DNA of 64,000 bases from Streptomyces sp. SID9727 (lineage in GTDB: Bacteria; Actinomycetota; Actinomycetes; Streptomycetales; Streptomycetaceae): the NCBI RefSeq assembly GCF_010550605.1, contig NZ_JAAGNI010000136.1, positions 124,001 through 188,000 of the forward strand, in the 5' to 3' direction. Under the pieces are notes generated by a model. That model saw only the letters and a list, made by a program, of their open reading frames with translations. It did no database searches and was not told the DNA's origin. The position numbers and the translations under genes were made by a program. Position 1 is the stretch's first letter; each line of letters begins with the position of its first letter. This document shows positions 25,108 through 33,213 of the stretch, in pieces.

Positions 25108-26058
25108 TCACCTTGCCCCGGCCGTGGCGGCGCGATTGGTCGAGCGCCGCTCCAGCTCTCCGTACCAGGCGGTGAGGGCCTGGCCGAGGGGCCCGTCGAT
25201 CGTGTCGGCCGCCCGCCACGCCTGCTCGCGCTTGCCGTCCTTCCACAGCCGGTAGCTGCGCAGAGTCTCGGCCATCGCGTCCCAGCCGGGGTGACCGGTC
25301 ACATCACGGGCCTCGACCTGGTCGAGCAGGCCGTCGAAGCCGTTCCAGGGTGTTCGCAGGTCGGGCATGATCTCGCTCGCCGGAAGCGAGGTGAGCGCGT
25401 CGGCCTGCTCGATGTGCTCGTCGTAGATGTGCAGCGAGCCGATGTGCAGGTGGAACTCGCCGAGTTCCGCGTCGAGCCATCCGGCGACCAGCTCGTGCAG
25501 CACGGTGTAGAAGAACACGTCGTACGGCATGCCGATCCATACGTCCTGGCCGCGCATCGTGGTCGCCATGTGCAGGCGGCCGGCGCGCAGGTGGAACCGG
25601 AATCCGAGGGTGCAGGGCACGTCCTTGTGCCCTGCGGCGTCCTGGGCCGGGTCGTAGAGCTGGATCAGGGCTCGCCGGGAGTCGGGGTCGGCCTGGAGGA
25701 TTTCGACGACGCGGGAGAGCTGGTCGACCTTGCCGGCCCAGTTCCGCATCCTGGGGCCGTACGCCCCCAGGAGGACGCCTTCGTCGGCGAACTGCCGCAG
25801 CCGGTTGTTGTAGTCGAAGATCCACGGCGCGTCGGATCCGGAGAGGTGCCAGACCGTCTCGGCGACGGCGAAGGCCGGGTTCACGATGCGGGCGGGCGGG
25901 GCGTAGAGCAGGCGGGCGCGCGGCTGGGTGAGCAGCAGGTGCACGTCGCGGACTTCGTGGGTGGCCATGCCCCGGGGGCTGATCTTCTCGCCGGACTTGG
26001 CCAGCGTGACGGCGCCGGAGAACAGCTCGGCGATGCTGTCGGCCGTGAGGGATGTCAT
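25108..26058 (-). CDS. Thymidylate synthase homologue, predicted cytosine-nucleotide (hydroxy)methylase, 316 aa
   Basis: The fold and active site follow thymidylate synthase: catalytic C149 in DVPCTLGF, the phosphate-binding R169 in TTMRGQDVW, and H210/Y212 in LHIYDEHIEQ. Spacings equal those of E. coli ThyA (C146, R166, H207, Y209). At the position of ThyA Asn177, which recognises uracil, this protein has D180 (GMPYDVF). Asp at this site is what T4 dCMP hydroxymethylase uses for cytosine. I therefore infer a CMP or dCMP hydroxymethylase, as in MilA of mildiomycin biosynthesis. It overlaps the next upstream gene by ATGA and is nine bases from the carbamoyltransferase. Confidence 0.85.
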   Translation of the reverse strand: MTSLTADSIAELFSGAVTLAKSGEKISPRGMATHEVRDVHLLLTQPRARLLYAPPARIVNPAFAVAETVWHLSGSDAPWIFDYNNRLRQFADEGVLLGAYGPRMRNWAGKVDQLSRVVEILQADPDSRRALIQLYDPAQDAAGHKDVPCTLGFRFHLRAGRLHMATTMRGQDVWIGMPYDVFFYTVLHELVAGWLDAELGEFHLHIGSLHIYDEHIEQADALTSLPASEIMPDLRTPWNGFDGLLDQVEARDVTGHPGWDAMAETLRSYRLWKDGKREQAWRAADTIDGPLGQALTAWYGELERRSTNRAATAGAR

Positions 26059-27902
26059 CGGACGGATGCTCCTTCGTCCTTGGGCGACGCAGCGGCGCCC
26101 GGGTGGTGGTGGGTGGAGTCGTCGGCCCTCGGGCCGGAGGTGGCGCGGTCGGTGATGAGCCGGGCAATCCGAGCGGCACTGTCTCCGCGCCACCGGCAGA
26201 CCGCGTCCAGGGATGCCCGCGGGATCGACGCGGGGCCCCCGCGCACGCCGGAGAGCGCTTCGGCGATGTCCCCGGCGGCCTCGCACCGGGTCGCGAGTCC
26301 GTGACCGGCCAGGCCCAGGGTGCGTTCGCCCGGCGGGCCGATTTCGAGGATCGGGATGCCCAGCAGCGCGGCTTCGATCCCGCACGTCGAGTACGCGCTC
26401 GCCACTGCATCAGCACCAGCGAGGCAGCCTCGGGCTCCGACCCTGGGATCGGCCACCGCGACAGGCGGCCCGCCGTCCCGCTTCACCAGAGCGGTGAAGG
26501 CGTCGGCGCCCTGTGCCGGGTGTGGAGCGATGACGAGCCCCCAGTCGCCGCCCGCCTCGGCAAGCCCGTTCAGGAGGAGGTCCGCGTGGCACTTGAGGTG
26601 ACCGGGGTTGAAGGGCTGGCATGCCCACACCGCGATCCGGGTCGGCCCACGTCGGCCCCCCGAAGCGAGCAGCTTCTCCAGGTACCGCCGCTGTGCCTGG
26701 CGGCTCAGACCGGCGAGGACGTCGAAGCGGGGCTGTCCGAGTACGTGCACCTCGGCCTCGGGGTGGCGCGCCCACCCTCGGCCCAGGGCGAGGTCCCGCT
26801 CGCCCATGACGATGATGTCGCGGCTGTGCAGGGCCGGCCAGGCGACCGATTCCGCCGTCCACGCCCCGTGCTGGACGTGCACCGAGTTCGCTCCGTGCCG
26901 CTCGGCGGCATGCGCGGCCAGCACGCCCAGGGGGCTGGTGTCGTTGCTCAGCAGGACGGTGTGCGGTCTGGTGGTCGACAGGATGTCGTCGAGCCAGCTC
27001 TCCGCCCGCACCACCGTCCGCCACGACGGCTGGGTGCAGCCCCCACTCGTCTCCAAGAGTACGGACAAGAGCCTTACGATCCGGGCAAGTTGGATGCCGT
27101 GGCCTCCCACCTGGACGACGTGCTCGTCGTCGGGACGGTGGAGGCCCTCGGCAGTGCCGGAGACGGTGAAGAGGTCGCTCGGGGCCGAGCGCAGTTCGAT
27201 ACCCCTTGCCGGTCCCGCGCTGCACCGCTCGGCGGCATCAGTGGCGAGATCGAGCAGGAGGCTCCTCTGCCCGCCGCGCGCCAGTTCGGCGAGAACCGGG
27301 GTCAGCGTGGCAGCGTGGCGGGAGGTCCACGACAGCGCCAGAACGTCCCGCCGTCCGAGATCCGAGGGGAGCGGACTCGGCTCCGTGTTCGCCGTACCCG
27401 TCCGGGTGCGGTTCCGGAGCTGGGCGGAGCGGGTCGGGTTGTGCGGTGCCGCAGCACCGAGCACGTACGCGACGCCGGACCACGTCACGGTGTAGGCCAG
27501 GTACTCACGCGAGCTGCTCGAACGCAGTCCCACGAGCCCTTCGTACCGGGCCAGGGTCACGGGCCCCGGGGCGGAGGCGAACGGTTCCCAGGAGTTCAGG
27601 GCCAGGAGCTTGCGCACGATCTCGGCGACGAAGCGTCGCACGGGGACGTGCTGGACGTGGAGCCAGTCGGCTCCGCCCGGGGTGGCGGCCCACTTGGCGC
27701 TGTAGCGGTCGACGGCCTCCACGACGTCTTCGACGCCGGAGCGCAGTAACTGCTTGTCGACGGCCGTCGCATCAAGGTCCGTCGTATGGATGTGGTCGGT
27801 TCGCGCGTGCGCCAGAACGCCGGTTCCGACGAGAGTCCACGTCGGCTTCCCGACGTTGGAGGAGCGGACCAGGCCGAGGCCACCAGTGGTGCGGGGGCTC
27901 AC
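26055..27902 (-). CDS. GT-B-like glycosyl/glycerophosphotransferase-type protein, 615 aa
   Basis: The C-terminal 350 residues resemble GT-B enzymes of the capsule/CDP-glycerol type: SVHVQHGAWTAESVAWPA, VLGQPRFDVL, APHPAQGADAF and AYSTCGIEAALLGIPILEIG. The N-terminal 200 residues have no clear match. The GTG start overlaps the HAD gene stop (GTGA). It is the largest protein of the operon and probably joins a nucleotide-activated unit to an acceptor. The assignment to a specific family is uncertain. Confidence 0.65.
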   Translation of the reverse strand: MSPRTTGGLGLVRSSNVGKPTWTLVGTGVLAHARTDHIHTTDLDATAVDKQLLRSGVEDVVEAVDRYSAKWAATPGGADWLHVQHVPVRRFVAEIVRKLLALNSWEPFASAPGPVTLARYEGLVGLRSSSSREYLAYTVTWSGVAYVLGAAAPHNPTRSAQLRNRTRTGTANTEPSPLPSDLGRRDVLALSWTSRHAATLTPVLAELARGGQRSLLLDLATDAAERCSAGPARGIELRSAPSDLFTVSGTAEGLHRPDDEHVVQVGGHGIQLARIVRLLSVLLETSGGCTQPSWRTVVRAESWLDDILSTTRPHTVLLSNDTSPLGVLAAHAAERHGANSVHVQHGAWTAESVAWPALHSRDIIVMGERDLALGRGWARHPEAEVHVLGQPRFDVLAGLSRQAQRRYLEKLLASGGRRGPTRIAVWACQPFNPGHLKCHADLLLNGLAEAGGDWGLVIAPHPAQGADAFTALVKRDGGPPVAVADPRVGARGCLAGADAVASAYSTCGIEAALLGIPILEIGPPGERTLGLAGHGLATRCEAAGDIAEALSGVRGGPASIPRASLDAVCRWRGDSAARIARLITDRATSGPRADDSTHHHPGAAASPKDEGASVR

Positions 27903-28591
27903 ACCGTGCTCCCCTCGACGAGCTGCTTGGCGGGGAGGAGGCTCAGCAGTTCCCTGGGGGACGAGACCGTCTCCGGGGCGGGAGCCGTCGGCTGCCCGTA
28001 GCCCCACCCAGCGTGCACATAAGGGACGCCGGCGCGTGCGGCCGACTCCTGGTCGACCGCCATGTCACCCACGTAGACGGCGGAGGCGGGGTCGACTCCC
28101 AGGTCGACCAGCGCCAGGAGGAGCGGGTCCGGGGCCGGCTTCGTCCGGCCCGCGCCGGCGGGCGTGCGGATGGTCGCGAAGGGACACCCGAGGCGCGCGA
28201 GGAGGGGGGCCGCCCGGTCGACGTGCTTGGACGTCACGACGCCCAGCCGCCAGTCGGCGGCCACGAAGGCGTGGAGCGTCTCGACGATGCCGGCGAACTC
28301 CTCCGCGAGGTGCGCGGTGGACACGGACTCCGCCTCGTACGTCCTACGGACCGCCTCGGCATCGGTCACGCCCAGGCGCTCCATGATGTCCCCGAACTCG
28401 CGACCCAGGTGGCGCTCGTAGTCACGGAAGGGGAGCGTGACGCCGTGGATCTCCTGGACCCTCTGCCACGCCTTCCTCATCACGGGACGCGTGTCGAGCA
28501 GGACCCCGTCGAGGTCGAGGAGAAGAGCGCGCGACCCGTGGGCGCTCGGCGCGGCCGGAGCGGGTGGCGATCCGCAAGCGGGAACGGTCAT
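27899..28591 (-). CDS. HAD-superfamily phosphatase, 230 aa
   Basis: The nucleophile motif LLLDLDGVLLDTRP, the second motif VVTSKHVD, the lysine in GRTKPAPDP and the acidic GDMAVD are all present, as in phosphoglycolate-phosphatase-like enzymes. The ATG at 28591 is preferred because GAGAGG lies six bases before it. It heads the run of overlapping biosynthetic genes and probably dephosphorylates a sugar or nucleoside phosphate. The promoter may lie just upstream or before the small genes near 29.5 kb. Confidence 0.85.
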   Translation of the reverse strand: MTVPACGSPPAPAAPSAHGSRALLLDLDGVLLDTRPVMRKAWQRVQEIHGVTLPFRDYERHLGREFGDIMERLGVTDAEAVRRTYEAESVSTAHLAEEFAGIVETLHAFVAADWRLGVVTSKHVDRAAPLLARLGCPFATIRTPAGAGRTKPAPDPLLLALVDLGVDPASAVYVGDMAVDQESAARAGVPYVHAGWGYGQPTAPAPETVSSPRELLSLLPAKQLVEGSTV

Positions 28592-28622
28592 GATCATCCT
28601 CTCGTCAGGGTGTCGTCGTGCC

Positions 28623-29105
28623 TCAGAGGGCCGAAGCCGGGGCAAGTTCCAACTCGGGGTACTGGGACGGACCGCCGGCCTCCTCGAACGCCGCGTCGAG
28701 CAGCGCCACGTGCAAGCGGTCCCATCGCCCCCGGGACTGCAGAGCACGCCCGTGGCGGGTCAAGGCCCACGCCTTGAGGGCCGTCGGGTCCTGCATGAAG
28801 TTCCGCGCGTTCTGCCGCAGGACGGCGGGGGTGAACACCCTGAGATTGAGGCCCGTGCGCCAGAACTCAAGCCACCACTGGCACATCAGGAGCGGACCCG
28901 ATTCGTCGTCCTTGACGTGATCGGGATGGTTACGCACCCAGATCGAGTCCAAGTCCGGGTGTGTGGTCGCGACTTCGAGCATGCGGCCGTGGGCCTGGTG
29001 CACTGCCAACTCCAGGGACTGGCGGTGCTGCTGGCGACGCTGGGCGACGTGCACCGCGGACGCGAGGGCGATGGTGGCGGCCAGAGCGAGAACGGGACGG
29101 TTCAT
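28623..29105 (-). CDS. DUF6082-like protein with N-terminal membrane segment, 160 aa
   Basis: A short hydrophobic segment covers residues 4-20, followed by a helical soluble domain with PDLDSIWV, LLMCQWWLEFWRTG and a C-terminal WDRLHVALLDAAFEEAGG. The pattern of negatively charged PDL and tryptophans matches the DUF6082 proteins of Streptomyces as I remember them. It is 31 bases upstream of the HAD gene and may be the first gene of the operon or belong to the small-gene group. Its function is unknown. Confidence 0.65.
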   Translation of the reverse strand: MNRPVLALAATIALASAVHVAQRRQQHRQSLELAVHQAHGRMLEVATTHPDLDSIWVRNHPDHVKDDESGPLLMCQWWLEFWRTGLNLRVFTPAVLRQNARNFMQDPTALKAWALTRHGRALQSRGRWDRLHVALLDAAFEEAGGPSQYPELELAPASAL

Positions 29106-29199
29106 CTGCGACCTTTACTCGAGGATGGATGGGGCGGTGTGGCAACCGGCGGCGGCATCCGGGGCAGTGGTGGTCGCCGTCGTGCTCGCTTGAGGAGAG

Positions 29200-29454
29200 T
29201 CAGGCCGCGTCCGGCGGGCCGTCAGCCGAAGGCGAGGTCGATCCGTCCGGCACGGCCGGCAGGCGCGCGAGCCGGTGAAGGCGCGAGAGGTCGAAGCCAC
29301 GCTCCTGAACCTCACCAGCGGGCACGGCGAAGAGGTCGATCCCCTCTTCGCTGGATGCCGAAGGGGCGGCCTCCCTGATGGCGAGGAGCGCTTCGCCCTG
29401 CTCGCGGTGCGGAAGGAGACGCGGCGCACGATCGATGTGTCCCTCGAAAGTCAT
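29200..29454 (-). CDS. Small hypothetical protein, 84 aa
   Basis: The ATG at 29454 follows the stop of the 35-aa gene by two bases with GAGGG upstream, suggesting coupled translation. The product MTFEGHIDRAPRLLPHREQ is acidic and soluble, without recognisable motifs. The coding call rests on this coupling and on a sensible ribosome site; an opposing frame on the plus strand cannot be fully excluded. Confidence 0.42.
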   Translation of the reverse strand: MTFEGHIDRAPRLLPHREQGEALLAIREAAPSASSEEGIDLFAVPAGEVQERGFDLSRLHRLARLPAVPDGSTSPSADGPPDAA

Positions 29455-29456
29455 GG

Positions 29457-29564
29457 TCAGCCCTCGGTCAGGTATTTGAAGGTGAAGACGAGCACGACGC
29501 TCACGGTGACGATCAGGGCGACCTGCGCGCTGATCTGTCGCCAGCCCCAGCCCTTCCTGTCCAT
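29457..29564 (-). CDS. Small single-pass membrane protein, 35 aa
   Basis: The ATG at 29562-29564 opens a frame for 35 residues: a basic tryptophan-rich start (MDRKGWGWRQ), then one hydrophobic helix (VALIVTVSVVLVFTFKYL) and a stop at 29457. It lies between the 202-aa gene and the 84-aa gene, both on the same strand. A single helix behind a charged start is typical of real small membrane proteins, but no family is recognised. Confidence 0.45.
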   Translation of the reverse strand: MDRKGWGWRQISAQVALIVTVSVVLVFTFKYLTEG

Positions 29565-29582
29565 CCAGCGCAGCGGACGCCT

Positions 29583-30191
29583 TCAAGTCGGCGCGACGGG
29601 CTCCTCGGAGATCACGAGGTGGAGAAACGCACGGCAGTGCTCACCCAGGTGTTTGATCACGGCGTGGTACTCGTCGTCATCGGAGCTGATGTTGTGCCGG
29701 TCGAGGACGAGCACGCCGTCGGCCAAGCCCTCTCGGAGCTGCCGCTCGGCTTCCCGCCAACCAGGTCGATCCCAAGGCGGCGTGTAGACGCCCTGGCTCG
29801 CACTGGATGCCGGGAAGTACGTAGTGGTCACCGGGACCGCCACATCGTGGAGCCGGGCGGCGATCGCGTAACCGAGCTGGTCGGCCTCAGCCTGTAGCGT
29901 CCCCCAGTCCTCGTCAGGTCGGGCCCTCGGACTCGGTACCAGGCTGTACGCCAGCACGCGCAGCGGGTGATCGGCCTGTGCGCCGACGGTCTGACGGTAG
30001 AAGTGCTGGCGCAAGCCTCGGAGTTGGCCAGCTCGGGACTGGCCCTTCACCTGGGCAGAGGTGCGAGGCCAGCTCGGGTGGTCACGGCCAGCGGTCGGCG
30101 TCCCACCGCCCGTGTGCTTCTCTCGCCCCCGATCAAAGGCGACGAGGCTCAACACGTCGGCTCCGTGCTTGACTGCGTTGTGCGGCGACAT
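29583..30191 (-). CDS. Hypothetical protein, 202 aa
   Basis: GGAGG seven bases before the ATG at 30191 supports this start. The first 75 residues are basic and low-complexity; the rest (LRVLAYSLVPSPRAR through VLVLDRHNISSDDDEYHAVI to HLVISEEPV) forms an alternating strand/helix domain that recalls a recombinase or nucleotide-binding Rossmann-like fold. It overlaps the 3' end of the ATPase gene by 43 bases. No function is assigned. Confidence 0.6.
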   Translation of the reverse strand: MSPHNAVKHGADVLSLVAFDRGREKHTGGGTPTAGRDHPSWPRTSAQVKGQSRAGQLRGLRQHFYRQTVGAQADHPLRVLAYSLVPSPRARPDEDWGTLQAEADQLGYAIAARLHDVAVPVTTTYFPASSASQGVYTPPWDRPGWREAERQLREGLADGVLVLDRHNISSDDDEYHAVIKHLGEHCRAFLHLVISEEPVAPT

Positions 30192-30667
30192 GGGGGTGCC
30201 TCCGTGAGAGTGGGGATGACCGCGTACGTCGTCCGGCCGCCGTCCGCGAGGCCCCACCGAAGCGACAGGTAGGCGACGAGGTGCAGCCCTCGACCGCCGA
30301 GGCCGGCGGCACTCGCACGTCGTCGCCTCGCCGGTGCCGTGCTGTCGTCGGTGACTCGGATTCGAAGCTCGTGCTCGTCGTGTCGCAGTCGCAGTCGGAC
30401 GTCCCCGGAACCGTGAATGATCGCGTTGGACACCAACTCCGAGACGACGAGCCGGGCCTCCTCTACCGGCGTCTCCGGCAACGACCAGTGCTTCAACACG
30501 GTGGCCGTCGTTCGTCGCGCTTGAGCGACGTGCACATCTACCGGCTCCATGGCCATCTCGAAGACGTGAGAGGCCAGCGGACACCGAGCGGTCGAGGCGA
30601 CGACGGCGTGGGCGCCACCGTCGTCGCCCAGAGGTCGGGGCGACGTTGCTGTCCGGTGCGTGGTCAT
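30149..30667 (-). CDS. RsbW-like HATPase (anti-sigma kinase type), 172 aa
   Basis: The ATP-binding motifs are ELVSNAIIHG (N box), VTDDSTAP (G1) and GLGGRGLHLV (G2), as in the many small histidine-kinase-like ATPases of Streptomyces. Such proteins bind a sigma factor or phosphorylate an anti-sigma antagonist. The gene is divergent from the XRE regulator at 30798 and shares a promoter region with G-rich repeats. It may regulate the biosynthetic operon downstream. The start at 30667 is a choice between two possible ATGs. Confidence 0.78.
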   Translation of the reverse strand: MTTHRTATSPRPLGDDGGAHAVVASTARCPLASHVFEMAMEPVDVHVAQARRTTATVLKHWSLPETPVEEARLVVSELVSNAIIHGSGDVRLRLRHDEHELRIRVTDDSTAPARRRRASAAGLGGRGLHLVAYLSLRWGLADGGRTTYAVIPTLTEAPPCRRTTQSSTEPTC

Positions 30668-30702
30668 GAGCACATCGCACCGTGGCTGCGCGATCCGGGA
30701 CA

Positions 30703-30751
30703 GGGGAAACCGGAGGGGGAAAACTTTGTCAAGGGGGGAAAACCAGGGGGG
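30703..30751. promoter_or_regulatory. Four G-runs followed by AAA in a divergent promoter
   Basis: GGGG, GGGGG, GGGGGG and GGGGGG occur at 30703, 30715, 30733 and 30746, the first three followed by AAA. They lie between the divergent HATPase and XRE start codons. They could be direct-repeat operator sites or form a G-quadruplex. Confidence 0.45.
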
Positions 30752-30797
30752 AGTTGAGGAGAGTATTGGCTCTCTCCCACGGATAGGGGTCAGACTC

Positions 30798-32045
30798 ATG
30801 GCGGTGGATCCATTTGCCGAGTTGCTCCGTCACCTGCGGCGTAACGCGAATCGGTCGCAGGACGAGCAGGCTGGTGCGATCAACGCCGCCTCCGGCCGGG
30901 CAACGGTGACCCGCCGGGAGGTGAACCGGTACGAGAACGGTACGAACGTTCCAACGGACCACACCCTGGGGAACATCGCTTTGGCCTGTGGCGTCCCGCT
31001 GGAGCCGCTGCTGCGCGAGGCGAAAGCCGCCCGCGCCAGGCGGCGAGAGAAGAACAAGGCCGAGGCGGAGGACCTGGACGACGTGAAACGCCGAACGCTG
31101 CTGGGAGGCGCAGTCGTCGGTGCGGCTGCGGCTGCCGAGCCCTGGGGCCGACTGGCCTACGCACTCAGCAAGGGTTCCAAGATCGACCCTGAGTCTGCGG
31201 CGGTGCTTATTGATCATGCCGCCACGTTGTACGTGGACGAGCTGAACGAGAGTGCGCTCAGCCTGCAGTCCCGCGTCGAGGCGCACTTGGACGCGATCAC
31301 CGCAGCCCTTCCCCGCGCCGGAGCCCACGAGCGAGCCCTGACCATCGCGGCCGGGGAGACTGCCGCTCTTGCTGGGTGGGTCGCCTGGGACCTCGGCCAG
31401 CAGGACAAGGCCACTTCCTATTACGGAGTGACCTCGGAGTGCGCGAAAAGGGCTGGACACCCTCCGCTGCGCGCTCTCGCTCTGGGCTACGCGAGCTACG
31501 GTGCCCCCAGTCCAGCGAAGGCGCTGGAGATGCTTTCGCAGGCAGCTCAGGACGTACGCGGACGTGGCAACGCAACCGCCGCAGCGTGGGCTCTGGGCCG
31601 GTACGCGGAGGAAGCCGCCCAGTCAGGCGATGACGCTGGCGCCCTTCGTGCTCTCGACCAGGCCAAGTTCGCTTATGACTTCGCCGACCATTCGAGCGAG
31701 CAGGCGTGGGTCCGCTTCGTGACGCCATACCGCATGGACTCGTTAACTCTCTCGGTCTACGGCGAACTCAAGCGTCAGGAGCTGACCACCACGGCCGACT
31801 CCGCAGTCGAGCGCCTCGGCGGTGAACTACCCGAGTCCGGTGTGGTCGTCCTGGGTGACCTGGCGTCCGCCCTTCTGCGCGGCGGTGACGTAGATCGCGG
31901 GGCCTACGTAGCGCACCAGTTCGCCGCAGCGGTGGAGTCGAAGCCCAACACCATGGGCCGGCAGCGGGCTCAGGCCATCGCTGCCGGGCTCCCCGACACT
32001 GAGCATGACCTGGCCAGCCACCTGCTGACGTTCGCAACGCTGTGA
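30798..32045 (+). CDS. XRE-family regulator with TPR-like C-terminal domain, 415 aa
   Basis: The N-terminal helix-turn-helix (residues about 6-65) reads LLRHLRRNANRSQDEQAG and REVNRYENGTNVP. A short hydrophobic stretch LLGGAVVGAAAAA occurs near residue 100, and the last 270 residues are alpha-helical repeats of the TPR type (for example WDLGQQDKATSYYG and ALRALDQAKFAYDFADH). This layout is common among Streptomyces regulators that sense a small molecule or peptide. It is divergent from the HATPase gene, so it may control the operon on the other side. Confidence 0.85.
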   Translation: MAVDPFAELLRHLRRNANRSQDEQAGAINAASGRATVTRREVNRYENGTNVPTDHTLGNIALACGVPLEPLLREAKAARARRREKNKAEAEDLDDVKRRTLLGGAVVGAAAAAEPWGRLAYALSKGSKIDPESAAVLIDHAATLYVDELNESALSLQSRVEAHLDAITAALPRAGAHERALTIAAGETAALAGWVAWDLGQQDKATSYYGVTSECAKRAGHPPLRALALGYASYGAPSPAKALEMLSQAAQDVRGRGNATAAAWALGRYAEEAAQSGDDAGALRALDQAKFAYDFADHSSEQAWVRFVTPYRMDSLTLSVYGELKRQELTTTADSAVERLGGELPESGVVVLGDLASALLRGGDVDRGAYVAHQFAAAVESKPNTMGRQRAQAIAAGLPDTEHDLASHLLTFATL

Positions 32046-32094
32046 AGCGTCGAAGCGCAGGCTCGGTGAGAGTGAGGCGCTGTAGTGGGGGCCT

Positions 32095-32421
32095 TTACCC
32101 CGGGCGTGTCTCGTCGACGACCCAGGACAGGTACGCCTCCGACCCTCCGGTCACAGGCAGCGTGACCCACTGGGGGACGTCGTACGGGTGCCTCTCGTGC
32201 AGCCATGCCTCTAGCGCGGGGAGGCGATCCGACGACGTCATGTAGGAGATCCGCCACTCCTGCGCCGCCTCGACCTTCCCCTGCCACCAGTAGAAGACGG
32301 TGATGGGCGCATCGATGTGGACGCCCGCCGCCAGTTTGCTCTCAACAGCGCCTCTGGCGAGGGTCTTCGCCTGCTCCTCGTCGTCACTCGTCGTCTGCGC
32401 GATCACGATCTCGGGATCCAT
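32095..32421 (-). CDS. cutA: CutA divalent-cation tolerance protein, 108 aa
   Basis: CutA trimer motifs are clear: ESKLAAGVHIDAPITVFYWW, KVEAAQEWRISYMTS and HPYDVPQWVTLPV, with SEAYLSWV at the end. The length equals that of the family. GAGAGG lies ahead of the ATG. It appears as a housekeeping gene, convergent with the XRE regulator. Its biochemical role is still debated in the literature. Confidence 0.9.
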   Translation of the reverse strand: MDPEIVIAQTTSDDEEQAKTLARGAVESKLAAGVHIDAPITVFYWWQGKVEAAQEWRISYMTSSDRLPALEAWLHERHPYDVPQWVTLPVTGGSEAYLSWVVDETRPG

Positions 32422-32643
32422 GCGGCTACCTCTCCAGCTCGGGTACCGCGACCCTATCCACTAGTCCGACGAAGGCGGGCGGGAGGTAGTTACCGGCAGG
32501 GCTTGGCGATTCGTTGCCCAGCAGACCGCTCGGACGATCAGTTGTTCAATGTGTCGGGATCGATCGCGTACGGGAACGCAAGCCAGTCATCGTTCATCAG
32601 CCCTCGTGCGAAACCAGCGAGCCGTAGGGAACCGGATCGCGCA

Positions 32644-33213
32644 TCAGGCCCGGAGTAGCTGGAGTCGCCTGAAAAGGCGCCGAAGTACGAACACAGGGAT
32701 CAGGCGTCGGAGCCCGAAGCGGTAGCCAAGGGCGCGCTCCATCGTGGTGACGATGTGCTGTTGGTTCCCCACCCCGAAGCCGCCCAGGTTCATCTCGGCG
32801 GCGGCGGTGACAGGTGTGGCGTTCCAGGCATCGCGACAGGCCTGCTTGAAGGCAGCGTCGAGGTTGGTGAGGCAGTTGTCGAATACCTCACTGAGTACCG
32901 TGCTCTCCGTCGCGATCCAGGCGCGGCTCTCTGCGAGGGTCTCCTGGAGGTCGTGTCCGGTGATTGCGAGCGTGCTCAGGACCTCGGGATCGTCGCTGGT
33001 GCGGCGGCGTATCCGGTAGGGGTACTCGATACGTGCGACCAGAACCTTCACCGCGGCGGCGTAGCGGTCTCGGCGGACGGTCGCTCCAGCGCGCAGGCCG
33101 GTGAGGATGTGTCCGAGGGCTCCCGCGACGACGGAGGAGCCCAGGACGAGCGCGAGGATCGTGATCACAGATGTGGATGCCGTTTCTGGTGCGGTGAAGG
33201 GTGCCGGGCCCAT
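32644..33213 (-). CDS. Single-TM protein at the end of a CD-NTase operon, candidate effector, 189 aa
   Basis: One hydrophobic helix spans residues about 13-36 (SVITILALVLGSSVVAGAL), followed by a basic, mostly helical cytoplasmic part with conserved-looking Cys and Trp (CRDAWNATPVTAAAEM) and a very basic C-terminus. AGGAGG is seven bases before the ATG at 33213. The start lies inside the E2-like gene, overlapping it by 49 bases. CBASS operons commonly end in a membrane effector, so this is my candidate, although no known Cap family is recognised. Confidence 0.65.
   Translation of the reverse strand: MGPAPFTAPETASTSVITILALVLGSSVVAGALGHILTGLRAGATVRRDRYAAAVKVLVARIEYPYRIRRRTSDDPEVLSTLAITGHDLQETLAESRAWIATESTVLSEVFDNCLTNLDAAFKQACRDAWNATPVTAAAEMNLGGFGVGNQQHIVTTMERALGYRFGLRRLIPVFVLRRLFRRLQLLRA

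Noticed and set aside
25108..26058. Ordinary housekeeping thymidylate synthase
   Set aside because: The uracil-recognising Asn is Asp, and the gene is inside a biosynthetic operon with overlapping neighbours.
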